Shown here: one piece after another, positions 24,286-33,496 of the stretch
Layout: every line of letters begins with the position of its first letter
Position numbering within the stretch: position 1 is the stretch's first letter
NCBI RefSeq assembly: GCF_002252475.1
Contig: NZ_NNRK01000016.1
Coordinates: 1-33,586 of the forward strand
DNA: 33,586 nucleotides
Direction: 5' to 3'
Source: Brucella rhizosphaerae
GTDB taxonomy: Bacteria > Pseudomonadota > Alphaproteobacteria > Rhizobiales > Rhizobiaceae
Translations under genes and position numbers: made by a program
The notes under the pieces: model-generated
What the model was told of the DNA's origin: nothing
The model's database searches: none
Seen by the model: only the letters and a program-made list of their open reading frames with translations

Positions 24286-24612
24286 TCAGTTCAGAACGGG
24301 ATCAGAACCCTCGGGAATATAGATCATACGGCCATCATCGAGCCGATAGGTTATGCCGGCACGCACGCCCTCGCCCTCACCGATCTTGCCGCTGGCTTCA
24401 TAGCGCTTGAGTTCTTTGCCTTCCTTCACAGTAATCCGCATATCGGCTTTGCCCGCATTCTCTATGACTGTGACAGTTTCCGCTGAAAATGGATTTAGCG
24501 GATTACGTGCAATGACAATCATCAGGATACCGATCACCACAAGAAAGAGATCGACCAGATTGACAACCGACAATATCGGATCATCGGTCTCATCGTGTTC
24601 CAGAAACCGCAT
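24286..24612 (-). CDS. DUF2149 protein, ExbD-like (HmuV-like) subunit
   Basis: A 108-aa protein. A short cytoplasmic head (DETDDPILSVVN) leads into one membrane helix (about 14-35) bearing Asp21 in NLVDLFLVVIG. A periplasmic domain ends with ITYRLDDGRMIYIPEG, the DUF2149 signature. Position and sequence around Asp21 mimic the proton-path aspartate of ExbD/TolR. The start ATG 24612 overlaps the stop of the TolQ-like gene; the frame opening at 24663 is out of keeping with the family. In Bacteroidetes hmu operons a homologous small gene follows the same partners. I infer an inner-membrane proton channel with the next gene. Confidence 0.85.
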   Translation of the reverse strand: MRFLEHDETDDPILSVVNLVDLFLVVIGILMIVIARNPLNPFSAETVTVIENAGKADMRITVKEGKELKRYEASGKIGEGEGVRAGITYRLDDGRMIYIPEGSDPVLN

Positions 24613-25094
24613 CACACTTTTCCACCCTGTATTTCGACCTGTCGAAGTTCTTGTAACAGCCACCGTCGACGCACTGTCAAAATGAAAAATGTGATACTTG
24701 CACTGATCAGCGCCAGTATGACCGCTGAAAATGCGACGACGAGGTTTTCACCGACTGCCGCTCCATCGTTCTTGGTGAGAGCAAGCAATGCCGGGCCCAT
24801 TGGGATCATGGTGGCGACCAGACCAAGCATTGGAGCTGTGCGCGACACAACACGCAGGACCTCCAACCGTTTCATGATCCAGAGCTCGAGGTCGTCACTG
24901 GCAAGCGGTGTGTTGACACCACTCACATAATGCGTCAAGGCAGAGTTATAATTTCCACGAAACCGTTGCCAACTCTCGACCAGAAAGGCTCCCAGCGCCA
25001 GAAAAGCATAAGCGAGCGCGCCCAGAATGAGAAGCAGGATCGGCCAGAGGAAAAGCCGCGAAATTTCAAAAAGGCTGACTTCAATGCTGTTCAT
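24612..25094 (-). CDS. MotA/TolQ/ExbB-family proton channel subunit (HmuU-like)
   Basis: A 160-aa protein with membrane segments at about 14-38, 85-108 and 118-141. The core RTAPMLGLVATMIPMGPALLAL (85-106) is the TolQ/ExbB signature. It is shorter than ExbB (about 240 aa), as in the HmuU group. With the overlapping DUF2149 gene it should form a proton-motive-force-using complex in the inner membrane. Encoded 14 bases after the CobN-like gene, it probably serves that protein or the TonB receptor directly. Confidence 0.88.
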   Translation of the reverse strand: MNSIEVSLFEISRLFLWPILLLILGALAYAFLALGAFLVESWQRFRGNYNSALTHYVSGVNTPLASDDLELWIMKRLEVLRVVSRTAPMLGLVATMIPMGPALLALTKNDGAAVGENLVVAFSAVILALISASITFFILTVRRRWLLQELRQVEIQGGKV

Positions 25095-25108
25095 AATCTT
25101 CTACCAAA

Positions 25109-28100
25109 TCATTTTCTTGATACATTGACCCGCACCTGCCTTAGAGCGCCGATGCTGAGTAAAAGAACCATCACGACCAAAGCAGCCCAAAGCCGCCAGT
25201 TTTCTTCATCCGCCTCGGAAGAAGGTTTCGTCTCTTGCAGTTCCTGCCCTTTGATCGGTTGCGATGCAGCGGCTGCAGCAATCTGTTGCGAACCATCAGA
25301 ATCCTGAGCCTCGGCCGAGTTCTGTTGAGCGTCGGCGGTAGACATCGACAAGCCGAAGCCCGCTGACATCTGTTCTATGAAGGCCTTAGTTACAGGCTCC
25401 CCAACGGAAACGCCGTGATCTGCCGCCAGGTCCTGCCAGCGTTCCACCAGTTGACGTCGTGTTTGTTCAGGCGCATTCCAATAATCTTTGCGGATCGCTT
25501 CGATCATCCGTTCCATCAATTGGGCTTGCGCAGTTGGATTGTGCTGATCGAAATATGCGTTGATATCCAGATTGCGCGTGTCGGCGACATAGGTATCAAA
25601 AAGCGCCTGCCACTGATCTGCTCTCACCACAGACGGATCCATAACCTGCCAGCCAAAGAAATTATTGACCGTGTTGAGTATCTCCAGGGTGCCAGCATAG
25701 CCCTCAGCCTGCATGCCCTTGATCCAGTGCGGATTGAGATAGCGCACACGCATTTCGTCCGAGAGAAAGCGCGACAACATTGTTGTGTTTGGTTGACCTT
25801 GGCGCAGATCGGAGATGTAGAGCGAAGGGCTTTTTCCATCAAGATGACGGATTGCCAGTGATAAGCCACCGAGAAATTCAAACGGGTGATCTGTAGACAG
25901 GACACCGTGCAGATTGGAGGAGCGCGCCATGATAGCTGCTTGGGTTCCCTTTAACTGCTCGGCGAAAAGATTAGCGGCTTTGGTGCTTTTGCCCCATTCC
26001 TTTGCCCCGAAAGCATATTGCGTGCTGTAGAGAAAACGCTCTGCCAGATCGCCATCATGTTCCCATGTCGTCGATTGCATCGTCATATGTGGCATACCGC
26101 TGCCGTAGCTTCCGGGCGCATTGCTGAAGATGCGATAACTTGCCACTTGCCTTGCTTCACCGGAAGAGATGCCCTTTTCTTCCAGAAGTCTGGCAATTCT
26201 CACGGTATTAGCTGCGATGGGATTGTCTTTTTCATCGAGTTTGCCGATCTTTTCCATCGCATCCGCGAGAAGGCGCATGAAGCCGTCGAACTGGTCCCGA
26301 TAGACGCCGGTAACTTGAACCACGACATCAATGCGGGGCCTGCCAAGCTCTGTCACGGGGATGATTTCGAGCGATCTGACCCGCCGACCCTCATCCCATA
26401 CTGGGCGCGCACCTATTGCATGGAGCACCTGCGCCTCCGTCACACCAAGGTGCCGGATCGCTTCCGATGACCATAGGCTGAATGCAAGCTTGGTTGGATA
26501 AGCACCGTCATGTTCTTCTCTAAACGAGGAGACAAGCTGGTCGAAAGCATCCTTACCTGCATCAAAGGCCGCCTTGGAGGGAATTTTGTCCGGCTCGAAG
26601 GCATATAGATTTCTCCCGCTGCCCACTTCAGGATTACGGATTGGATCACCACCAGTACCCGGCGGGATAAAACGGCCTTCAAGCCCGGCAAGCAATGCCT
26701 CGATCTCCAAAGGAGCAGCAAGATTGTCTTCAAGGTGATCCGCCCGGACAATGAGATCGCGAAGGGATACTGAAAGATCGCTGCGATCCTTACCCTCGCG
26801 CAGATACTGGTGAAGAACTTTGAAGGGGGCCGTCTCTTTCAGCTTCGCATAGTCATCCACGAAGAGTTCATCCGATCCAGCGTCAACCGCTTCGTAGAAG
26901 GGTTTGCCCAATTGCTGCATGATGGTGGTGATCCGGTGATCGGGATCCGCCGGCAGACCGAAGCTGTGAAGGCCGAGCGGCATCGCAATGCGGGCCAACT
27001 CATGAAGATGGTCGTGCAAAACAGCCAAAAAGCCCGTGAAATCCTGCCCTACTGCCTCTTCGCTCCAGCCAAGATCTGTATGCATGTTCGCTTTGATCGC
27101 AGCATCCACGATCTCCGTTTTGCTTTGCTCACGAACCGCCCCCTCATCGAGCTGCTGATATTCGTGGATGAGATGATGCATATCGCGCAATTCATCATAA
27201 AGCCCCGCCGGCAGGAAGGGCGGCGTTTGGTGGCTGACAATTACGGCACGGCCACGCCTTTTCGCCTGTATCGCCTCGCCGACATTGTCCTGAATGTAGG
27301 GATAGAACACTGGAACATCGCCAACGGCGAGGAACGGGTAATCCCCGGCGTCCAGTCCACGATCCTTGCCGGGCAGCCATTCCTGCGTGCCATGGGTGCC
27401 CAGATGAATGATGGCGTCTGCTTCAAATTGCTTTTGCAGATAGAGATAGGCCGCCATGTACAGATGATCGGGAGAACTGTTCATGTCGTGATAATGCGCG
27501 CCCACGCTTTCCGCACGCGGCATCTGTGGCATGACGACAAGTTTACCCAGCTTCAGACGCGGAATGATGAAACTGGGAACACCATTGACCTTTCGAACGG
27601 CCCAATGTTTGGCAGGCTTGCCCCAATGCGAGAAGGCGTGCTGTTTATCAGCGGGCAATGCCTCCAACCAAGCTTCATAGTCGTGAACAGAAAAGGCAAC
27701 GGCGTTGTCCTGATCAAGGAGTGTTTCCAGCGGTGTCGTCCGATAAAGCCCGCTAAGCAGGGACTGACCCGCCGCAATCATCTCTGATTCAGAAACCCGC
27801 TGAACATCATAACCGGCTCTGGCGAGCCGATCTGTTATCGTTTCAATGCTTTTTGCTGTATTGAGATTGGAAGCAGCAAAATTCTTTTCGCCAGACGGAT
27901 AATTCCAAAACAACAATGCGATGCGCTTTTGGTCAGCCGGCTTATGTCTCAAATCAGCGAGCCTGCGCAATTTGTCGATCAGCGCATCGACCTGTCCCGG
28001 CAAGGGGACGGCTTCTCCATTATCGACGGCTGAAAGCACGATCGGATCTGTCATGCCCCAGCCTTCCGACTGCGCCAGAAAGATAGCGGCAGTGCGTGCG

Positions 28101-29032
28101 GGAACTCCCGACACTGCCCGCCCCCAATCCTTTGAGCCGCCCTCGCGAAAAACCATTGTCTGGATAACAGGAATATCCAGCTCCATGAATTCCGCGCTCC
28201 GCGCCTTCCCGTCCTGCATATGAGTAAGATTGACCAATGCATCGGGCTTGGCAGGACTCAGCACATTTTCCAGGCCTTTAGGGTCGTTTCCGTCAAACCA
28301 GAAGACAATAGGGAGAAGATTGGCAGCCTCACTACGTGAAATCAACGTGTCGATGACCTTCGTCTGCATGTTGGAAACCAGCCCTGAATAAGCAACGAAT
28401 GCCACTTTCCCGGTTGGTTTCTTCCAACGCTCGCTTCCCCAGGCGAGATATTCACTGAGGTTCTCGAATATCTGTGGTGCTTCCGGGTGATAAAAACCCG
28501 TCACAGGCATGGGCTCGGCGGGCTGGTAACCGGACAGATCAGCCCCTTGCTTCCAGTCACGAATGAGATTGAAGAAGTTTTTGAAGTTTCTTTCTCCTCC
28601 GGCACCATAATAACCTGCAAGAAGTCCCGCCGGGCGTGGATTGATGCCGGTCCAAGCCGGCCTTCCGCCACCAACCGTAATTATAGGACGCGTGGCCACA
28701 GTAAGACGATCGCCCAGTCTATCTTCAACTGCCTGGCGGTCTTGAGGGCGGGGCACATCGAGGATGATGATATCTGCCTCTTTAAGCCATGTGGCAGGAT
28801 CTGAAGTAGTTTCCTCGATATTGACCGACTGAAAAGCAATGCCGTATTCCTGGGCGACGGGCGCCAGCTTGCGGAACTTAGCTGGCAGTACGAACGCATT
28901 TGTGATCACACGTACCACGATCTGCGTCCGAATTTCCGATTGGCGTCCATCGTCCTTAATATCAGTTTGCGCATAGGCTGCCCCCGACATGACGAGCAGC
29001 AACGCCAGCATGGCACACAGAATGCGCTGCAT
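25109..29032 (-). CDS. Periplasmic CobN/BchH-like chelatase homologue (HmuS-like)
   Basis: A 1307-aa member of the CobN/magnesium-chelatase large-subunit family. The hallmark HLGTHGTQEWLPGK (His543, His547) is intact, as are the DPSVVRADQW and WNAPEQTRRQ segments near the C-terminus. Unlike cytoplasmic cobaltochelatase CobN it begins with a signal peptide (cleavage after about residue 21, AYA-Q), ends with a Ser/Gln-rich stretch and a single membrane helix (about 1280-1298) plus a basic tail, so it is a periplasmic, inner-membrane-anchored enzyme. No cobS/cobT genes are near. Neighbours are a TonB receptor (stop/start overlap TGATG) and TolQ-like/DUF2149 genes. This organisation is that of HmuS, the haem dechelatase-type protein of Bacteroidetes. 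Alternatives are a cobalt, nickel or zinc chelate as substrate. Confidence 0.88.
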   Translation of the reverse strand: MQRILCAMLALLLVMSGAAYAQTDIKDDGRQSEIRTQIVVRVITNAFVLPAKFRKLAPVAQEYGIAFQSVNIEETTSDPATWLKEADIIILDVPRPQDRQAVEDRLGDRLTVATRPIITVGGGRPAWTGINPRPAGLLAGYYGAGGERNFKNFFNLIRDWKQGADLSGYQPAEPMPVTGFYHPEAPQIFENLSEYLAWGSERWKKPTGKVAFVAYSGLVSNMQTKVIDTLISRSEAANLLPIVFWFDGNDPKGLENVLSPAKPDALVNLTHMQDGKARSAEFMELDIPVIQTMVFREGGSKDWGRAVSGVPARTAAIFLAQSEGWGMTDPIVLSAVDNGEAVPLPGQVDALIDKLRRLADLRHKPADQKRIALLFWNYPSGEKNFAASNLNTAKSIETITDRLARAGYDVQRVSESEMIAAGQSLLSGLYRTTPLETLLDQDNAVAFSVHDYEAWLEALPADKQHAFSHWGKPAKHWAVRKVNGVPSFIIPRLKLGKLVVMPQMPRAESVGAHYHDMNSSPDHLYMAAYLYLQKQFEADAIIHLGTHGTQEWLPGKDRGLDAGDYPFLAVGDVPVFYPYIQDNVGEAIQAKRRGRAVIVSHQTPPFLPAGLYDELRDMHHLIHEYQQLDEGAVREQSKTEIVDAAIKANMHTDLGWSEEAVGQDFTGFLAVLHDHLHELARIAMPLGLHSFGLPADPDHRITTIMQQLGKPFYEAVDAGSDELFVDDYAKLKETAPFKVLHQYLREGKDRSDLSVSLRDLIVRADHLEDNLAAPLEIEALLAGLEGRFIPPGTGGDPIRNPEVGSGRNLYAFEPDKIPSKAAFDAGKDAFDQLVSSFREEHDGAYPTKLAFSLWSSEAIRHLGVTEAQVLHAIGARPVWDEGRRVRSLEIIPVTELGRPRIDVVVQVTGVYRDQFDGFMRLLADAMEKIGKLDEKDNPIAANTVRIARLLEEKGISSGEARQVASYRIFSNAPGSYGSGMPHMTMQSTTWEHDGDLAERFLYSTQYAFGAKEWGKSTKAANLFAEQLKGTQAAIMARSSNLHGVLSTDHPFEFLGGLSLAIRHLDGKSPSLYISDLRQGQPNTTMLSRFLSDEMRVRYLNPHWIKGMQAEGYAGTLEILNTVNNFFGWQVMDPSVVRADQWQALFDTYVADTRNLDINAYFDQHNPTAQAQLMERMIEAIRKDYWNAPEQTRRQLVERWQDLAADHGVSVGEPVTKAFIEQMSAGFGLSMSTADAQQNSAEAQDSDGSQQIAAAAASQPIKGQELQETKPSSEADEENWRLWAALVVMVLLLSIGALRQVRVNVSRK

Positions 29033-30990
29033 CAGAATGCCGCCTTCAGGCCAACGAAATAACGTCGCCCTTCATCGGCGAAAGAATATTCGACAGACTC
29101 GTCGGCAAGCCGCTTATCGGTAATATTCTCCACGCCTAATTGCAGCGTCGTGTATTTGCTTAGGCCGTAGTTTGCATAGGCTGAAAGTAGTGTGTACCCA
29201 GCGGCCCGCCCCGTTCCGGTTGAGACCTTCTGCGCGCCCACATAATTAGCGCGTAGTTGAGTGGTGAGGTTTTCCATGGGACTCCACGACAAAGTCGCAT
29301 TAGCCATATGGCGCGAACGACCGGTCAGTTCATCCCCTGTCGTTTCATCTATCGCATCGAGATAGGTGTAGTTTCCATCAAGCTTCATGTCCCAAGGCAA
29401 TTCGACGCCAGCACCCAATTCAATCCCGCGGATACGTGCTTCATCCACATTCTCATAGGTGGAGGTCGAACCACGCGCACTTCCGCAATTACGCACACAA
29501 ACCGTCTGGATCAGGTTCTTTACATTATTCTGAAAGACCATCGCACGTGCGGTCCAGATGCCTTGCGAATATTCAAGCCCGGCCTCATAGGAAAGATTGG
29601 TCTCAGGCTCCAGATCTGGATTACCGACAATCGTAAACCTGCCTCCACCTGCAATCGCTTCGTATTCGGGAGAAAGCTGTTTAAGAGTCGGCGCTTTGAA
29701 ACCCTTGCCAATACCGCCCTTGAAAGTCAGTGCTTCGGTGAAATGGTATAGCACATAGGCACGAGGGCTGGCTTCCCACCCAAATTCTTCGTGATGATCG
29801 AAACGGCTACCCAGAACGACTTCCGAGTCTTCACTGATGGCGATTTCGTCCTGAAAAAAGCCGGCATAGTGCATCTGGCTGGCACGTCCGCTATCATTAA
29901 CGGTCGGATCTTTCAGCCGCTCCTGGCGCACTTCGCCGCCCAATGTAATCGTATGACTCTCGAGCGGCGAGAAGCTGATCTGGCCGTCGCCAACAGTATC
30001 GATAAACTTTTGCGGACCAGATGCGGGAGCATTGTCGCTGCGCTCATTCTCGCGGTTGAGCAGAGCACTGTAGACACGGACACGACTTTTGCCCCAACCC
30101 CAATTGCCTTCATGCGAAAGCGATATTCTTTGGCGCCATATATCGTCTTCTGAACGGTAGGCTTTTGGAAAAGGCCCACTTCCCTGCATATTGCTCCATC
30201 GGTTTTCATAGCCGCCCAAATAGGCAAGGTCGATGCGCTGACGCTCATCTGGAGTCCAGGTGAGTGCTGCGGTTCCATTGAACGCTTTATAATCGCCGAG
30301 CGACGTCACTTGTTTGTTGCCCGGTGATGAAAGCTCGGTGCGACCCTTGAACGCGCCCCAAACATTGAGACCGAGCACACCAGGAATAAGCGGACCGCCG
30401 GTATAGCCGCTGACATTATACTGATGCCCGCCCAATCCGTGCTCCGTGAAAAGCCCATTGGTCGAAAACGAGCTTTGCCAATGATCGGTTGCGCGGCGAG
30501 TGATAATATTCACGACACCACCCAAAGCTTCCGATCCGTAGAGCGATGACATCGGCCCACGGACAACTTCTACCCGCTCAATGGCTTCAGTTGGCACCCA
30601 GCCAAGTTCAAAGTCAGAGTGCGCGACTGCAGAAGCAGAATTGCTAATCCGCATACCGTCCACAAGAATGAGTGTATGATCAGGCTGCATCCCCCGGACC
30701 GAAATTCCGCGACGACCGAGTCCAACGCCGGTGATGTTAATGCCTGGCATGCCTTCAATGGCATCGGCTAAATCTGAAGCCCGACGCTCACGAAGCTCCT
30801 CGCCTGAAACAACGGAAATACTGGCCGGCGCGTCCTTAAGATTTCGCTCACTGGAGGTCGCAGTAATCACGATGGGGTTCAAAACCGTCGTGCCGTCGGA
30901 CGCCTGCTGCGCAAACGTCATACTCGCGCCGCCCATCAAGGCAGTAAAAGTAACATTTGAACAAATATACATCTTGTGGCGCGCCAGCAT
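29032..30990 (-). CDS. TonB-dependent outer-membrane receptor
   Basis: A 652-aa receptor. A signal peptide (about 1-28) precedes a TonB-box-like TVLNPIVITA. The plug domain (about 50-165) has DAPASISVVSGEELRER, LVDGMRI and RVEVVRGPMSSLYGSEALGGVVNIITRR. The 22-strand barrel ends with VGLKAAF. A CVRNC cysteine pair lies in a predicted surface loop (about residue 510). The type is CirA/BfrA-like, which import catechol-iron, haem or other metal complexes. ATG 30990 is chosen for its aaggggttt site and because a signal peptide follows; the longer frame to 31128 adds non-signal sequence. It heads the operon with the CobN-like protein, so the imported ligand is presumably the substrate of that protein. 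Confidence 0.9.
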   Translation of the reverse strand: MLARHKMYICSNVTFTALMGGASMTFAQQASDGTTVLNPIVITATSSERNLKDAPASISVVSGEELRERRASDLADAIEGMPGINITGVGLGRRGISVRGMQPDHTLILVDGMRISNSASAVAHSDFELGWVPTEAIERVEVVRGPMSSLYGSEALGGVVNIITRRATDHWQSSFSTNGLFTEHGLGGHQYNVSGYTGGPLIPGVLGLNVWGAFKGRTELSSPGNKQVTSLGDYKAFNGTAALTWTPDERQRIDLAYLGGYENRWSNMQGSGPFPKAYRSEDDIWRQRISLSHEGNWGWGKSRVRVYSALLNRENERSDNAPASGPQKFIDTVGDGQISFSPLESHTITLGGEVRQERLKDPTVNDSGRASQMHYAGFFQDEIAISEDSEVVLGSRFDHHEEFGWEASPRAYVLYHFTEALTFKGGIGKGFKAPTLKQLSPEYEAIAGGGRFTIVGNPDLEPETNLSYEAGLEYSQGIWTARAMVFQNNVKNLIQTVCVRNCGSARGSTSTYENVDEARIRGIELGAGVELPWDMKLDGNYTYLDAIDETTGDELTGRSRHMANATLSWSPMENLTTQLRANYVGAQKVSTGTGRAAGYTLLSAYANYGLSKYTTLQLGVENITDKRLADESVEYSFADEGRRYFVGLKAAF

Positions 30991-31499
30991 GGAAACCCCT
31001 TCGCAACAATCAAGCCGCCGCTTTGATATGTTATAACGTTTATCTCGTAAACCCGCCAAATGAAAAAATCGGTGTGACATAGGAATTGATTTTAAAAGTT
31101 CCCTAAAACCATGCCGCCCGGCAGTCACGGCTCACTACTGGAATGCGCGGGAAGAGCTGGTAGCGCCCACAAAAGATGATTGAAGCAATTGCGGTGCCTT
31201 AAGATCAAAGCAAAGAACAAATTCAATGCCTCTTGACTGGCGGGCACACAGCGAACCTGCATCTGCAAGAAAGCAGACCCATTAATTTACCGGCAATATC
31301 TCAGAGAACATAAAGCCGCGCCCACGCGAAATATGCTTTTGTCTTGAACGGTAACTATCGGGCCGGAACTGATCTGTCATCTCTCAGACTTTTTATGAGG
31401 CAGCTGCCGTTCCTCCAGAGACGCCATCGCTGGAGATGCGTACGGTTGTCACTACCGGAAATGGGTCAGCTGGTCACACTAAGAATGAGCTTACCTGGC
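30991..31499. other. Upstream region of the metal/haem operon
   Basis: This 509-base gap holds the promoter and palindrome at 31025-31060 and otherwise no gene. I searched by eye for the conserved elements of a cobalamin riboswitch and did not find them. Confidence 0.55.
31028..31060 (-). promoter_or_regulatory. Promoter with Zur/Fur-like palindrome before the TonB receptor
   Basis: On the minus strand TTGGCG is followed after 18 bases by TATAAC, and the palindrome acgttataacat (31028-31039, one mismatched pair) covers the -10. It lies 38 bases from ATG 30990. The core gttataac resembles alphaproteobacterial Zur sites as I remember them, and also the GntR operator core of island A. Which regulator binds is inference. 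Confidence 0.5.
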
Positions 31500-32909
31500 T
31501 CATTCATCATCAGATATGCCGTCCTGCTTCAGTTCGACAAACTTGGCAGCCATCGTTGGGTTACCACGCGTGAGCCGCTTGACCGTCAGGTCCTCGGCTT
31601 TGTCATTCGCGAGACGCAGGTTGTTGGCGGACTTATGAAGCGCTTCTTTCGTTTTCTCCAAATCCTTGATGGCTTCGTCGATACGTTTCACTGCTTCCTC
31701 AAAGCCATCTGAAGCCAGACGCCAATTACGCCCGAATGCAGTTTTAAAATCGTCGAGCTGGGTTTCGAAGTTGGTGATGTCGACGTTCTGCTCTTTCACC
31801 AATGCCAGTTCTGTCTTGTACTTGAGCGAGTTCATCGCCGCATTGCGCAGGAGTGTGATGATTGGGATAAAGAACTGCGGTCGAACGACATACATTTTCG
31901 GATAGCGGTGGGATACGTCAATTATCCCGGTGTTGTAGAGTTCACTTTCAGGCTCAAGCAACGAGACAAGAACAGCATATTCGCAGCCTTTCGCGTTGCG
32001 ATCCTTGTCGAGCTCTTTAAGGAAGTCCTCATTTTTTTTCTTGGTAGCCGTCTCATCGTTCTCATTCTTCATCTCAAACATGATCGAAACGATTTCAGAA
32101 CCTGTATCGTCCATATCGCGGAAGATAAAATCGCCCTTGCTACCGTTGCTTGCGTCATTATCCTTCTCGAAATAAGCTCGCGGGAACGCAGTAGCACGAA
32201 TACGATCGAACTCGGTTGCGCAGTGCTGTTCCAGCGTCTCGCCGATCATTTTTGTCGATAGTTTCGCCTTCATATCCCTTAGGCGCTCGATAGCGTCGTC
32301 GCGATCCTTGAGCTGCGTTTCGTACTTGTCTTTAAGAGCCGTTTCCGCAAGCTGCTTTTCGAGTTCAACTCGAGCAAACCCATTTTTCAGTTCCTCGCGC
32401 TCTTTCTCAATTACGCTGACAGCTTCGGTGACAGCGAGCTTCTGTGAAAGCTCACCTGCATCAAGCCTGGCCTTCAAGCCCTGAATCTCAGCATCCTTTG
32501 TTGAGGCTGTTTTCTGTAATTCGGAAACAAGCGTTGCCTCGGCCAGTTTTGAAGCAGCCAACTGATCACGTCTGGCGTTCTCAAGCTCGTGTGAAAGAGT
32601 ATCACGCTCTTTCTCGATGGCCCTCAATGCCTCGGTTACTGCAAGTTTTCGCGCGACTTCACCAGATTCAAGTCGTGCCTTCAGCTCCTGGATTTCGGAG
32701 TCCTTGGCTGCAGTCGTTTTCTGCAATTCATTGGCAACCTTCGCCTGCGTAAGCTCAACCGCATTCCGCTTATCCTGCTCGGCCAACTCAAGGCGCTCAT
32801 GCAGTTGCTTCTCGAAATCACTATCGCGAACCTGCTTCAGTATGTCTGCATACCCAGCTTCGTCGATCTTAAAAGCCTTGTTGCAATGTGGGCAAATGAT
32901 TTCATGCAT
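31500..32909 (-). CDS. DUF2130 protein, coiled coil plus nuclease-like core
   Basis: A 469-aa protein. It starts with a CPHC pair (about residues 6-9), then a long charged coiled coil (about 22-215), then the conserved DUF2130 domain (about 216-400) with [18 protein letters not shown] (Asp260) and [10 protein letters not shown] (Glu279, Lys281). The Asp...Glu-x-Lys pattern is that of PD-(D/E)XK nucleases such as RmuC-like proteins. Cellular role is unknown. The coiled coil contains a 69-residue internal duplication. No operon partner is adjacent; aggaataaacatg-type spacing before ATG 32909 is weak. Confidence 0.85.
   Translation of the reverse strand: MHEIICPHCNKAFKIDEAGYADILKQVRDSDFEKQLHERLELAEQDKRNAVELTQAKVANELQKTTAAKDSEIQELKARLESGEVARKLAVTEALRAIEKERDTLSHELENARRDQLAASKLAEATLVSELQKTASTKDAEIQGLKARLDAGELSQKLAVTEAVSVIEKEREELKNGFARVELEKQLAETALKDKYETQLKDRDDAIERLRDMKAKLSTKMIGETLEQHCATEFDRIRATAFPRAYFEKDNDASNGSKGDFIFRDMDDTGSEIVSIMFEMKNENDETATKKKNEDFLKELDKDRNAKGCEYAVLVSLLEPESELYNTGIIDVSHRYPKMYVVRPQFFIPIITLLRNAAMNSLKYKTELALVKEQNVDITNFETQLDDFKTAFGRNWRLASDGFEEAVKRIDEAIKDLEKTKEALHKSANNLRLANDKAEDLTVKRLTRGNPTMAAKFVELKQDGISDDE
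32379..32729 (-). repeat. Internal tandem duplication in the DUF2130 coiled coil
   Basis: Residues 61-112 and 130-177 repeat with a period of 69 aa (207 bases). Shared pieces include ELQKT, LKARL, KLAVTEA and IEKER. The copies differ at many bases, so the duplication is old and under coding constraint. Confidence 0.75.
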
Positions 32910-33496
32910 GTTTATTTCCGTTAGCCTTGGCTCGGATCTGGTAGAGAACTTCCGATAGCTGCCGTTGATTTGACGCCATGTGAACGACCGTGATCCATCC
33001 GGTCAAGGCCATTTCTTGTAGTTTACACGGACTTAAGCTTTTAAGGACCCTGTCGCAAAGTTTTCACTTCTGGCAATTTACATGAGCGGCAGTGCATGTA
33101 GTTGCCGCCTCCCAATGAATGTGCTGACGCATCTCATAATGGAGGCTGAGCATACAGTATCGGCTAACATGACCAACTCTACAATCTACTCGGGATGGCA
33201 TACGCCGTCATCCCGTGAGTTGGAATACGGGAGGCTGTTATTCCTATGCCGTCTTCAGCGCCGCCGAATATGCCTCTAATATTCAAAAACAATGGTTTCG
33301 GGCAAAGAAAATTCTTGCATCAGCCCATGTTCAAGATCAGCCCGCATGACAATCGATTTGAATACGACCTCTGGTCTGTGTGATAGAGACAGGAGCAGTA
33401 TCAGTTTAAGAGTTTACCGCAGATCCTCCCAAACCTATGGCCCCGTTTCCGGGGCCATAGTTCTCTTGTTATGCGTGTTGCTTGCGAGTTATCCAC
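32910..33496. other. Gene-poor stretch with a strong hairpin
   Basis: A 587-base stretch between the DUF2130 start and the next autotransporter's stop. It contains the hairpin at 33435-33460. On the minus strand a 23-codon frame (MRADLEHGLMQEF..., about 33288-33359) has protein-like composition but no ribosome site. A 65-codon plus frame at 33082-33279 has no motif. I accept neither as a gene. Confidence 0.5.
33435..33460. terminator. Rho-independent terminator hairpin
   Basis: A perfect 11-bp stem (ctatggccccg / cggggccatag) with a 4-base loop is followed on the plus strand by ttctcttgtt, and lies 36 bases after the stop of the minus-strand autotransporter. It probably terminates that gene and may act in both directions. 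Confidence 0.75.

Noticed and set aside
26810..27787. 325-codon plus-strand open frame
   Set aside because: It is a shadow of the CobN-like gene, which carries the intact HLGTHGTQEWLPGK motif on the minus strand.
30991..31499. Cobalamin riboswitch before the TonB/CobN operon
   Set aside because: The conserved riboswitch elements expected with a CobN/TonB operon were not found by eye on the minus strand; a covariance-model scan would settle it.
33246..33384. 46-codon plus-strand frame and 23-codon minus frame near the right end
   Set aside because: Neither has a ribosome site or known motif; too short to support without conservation.
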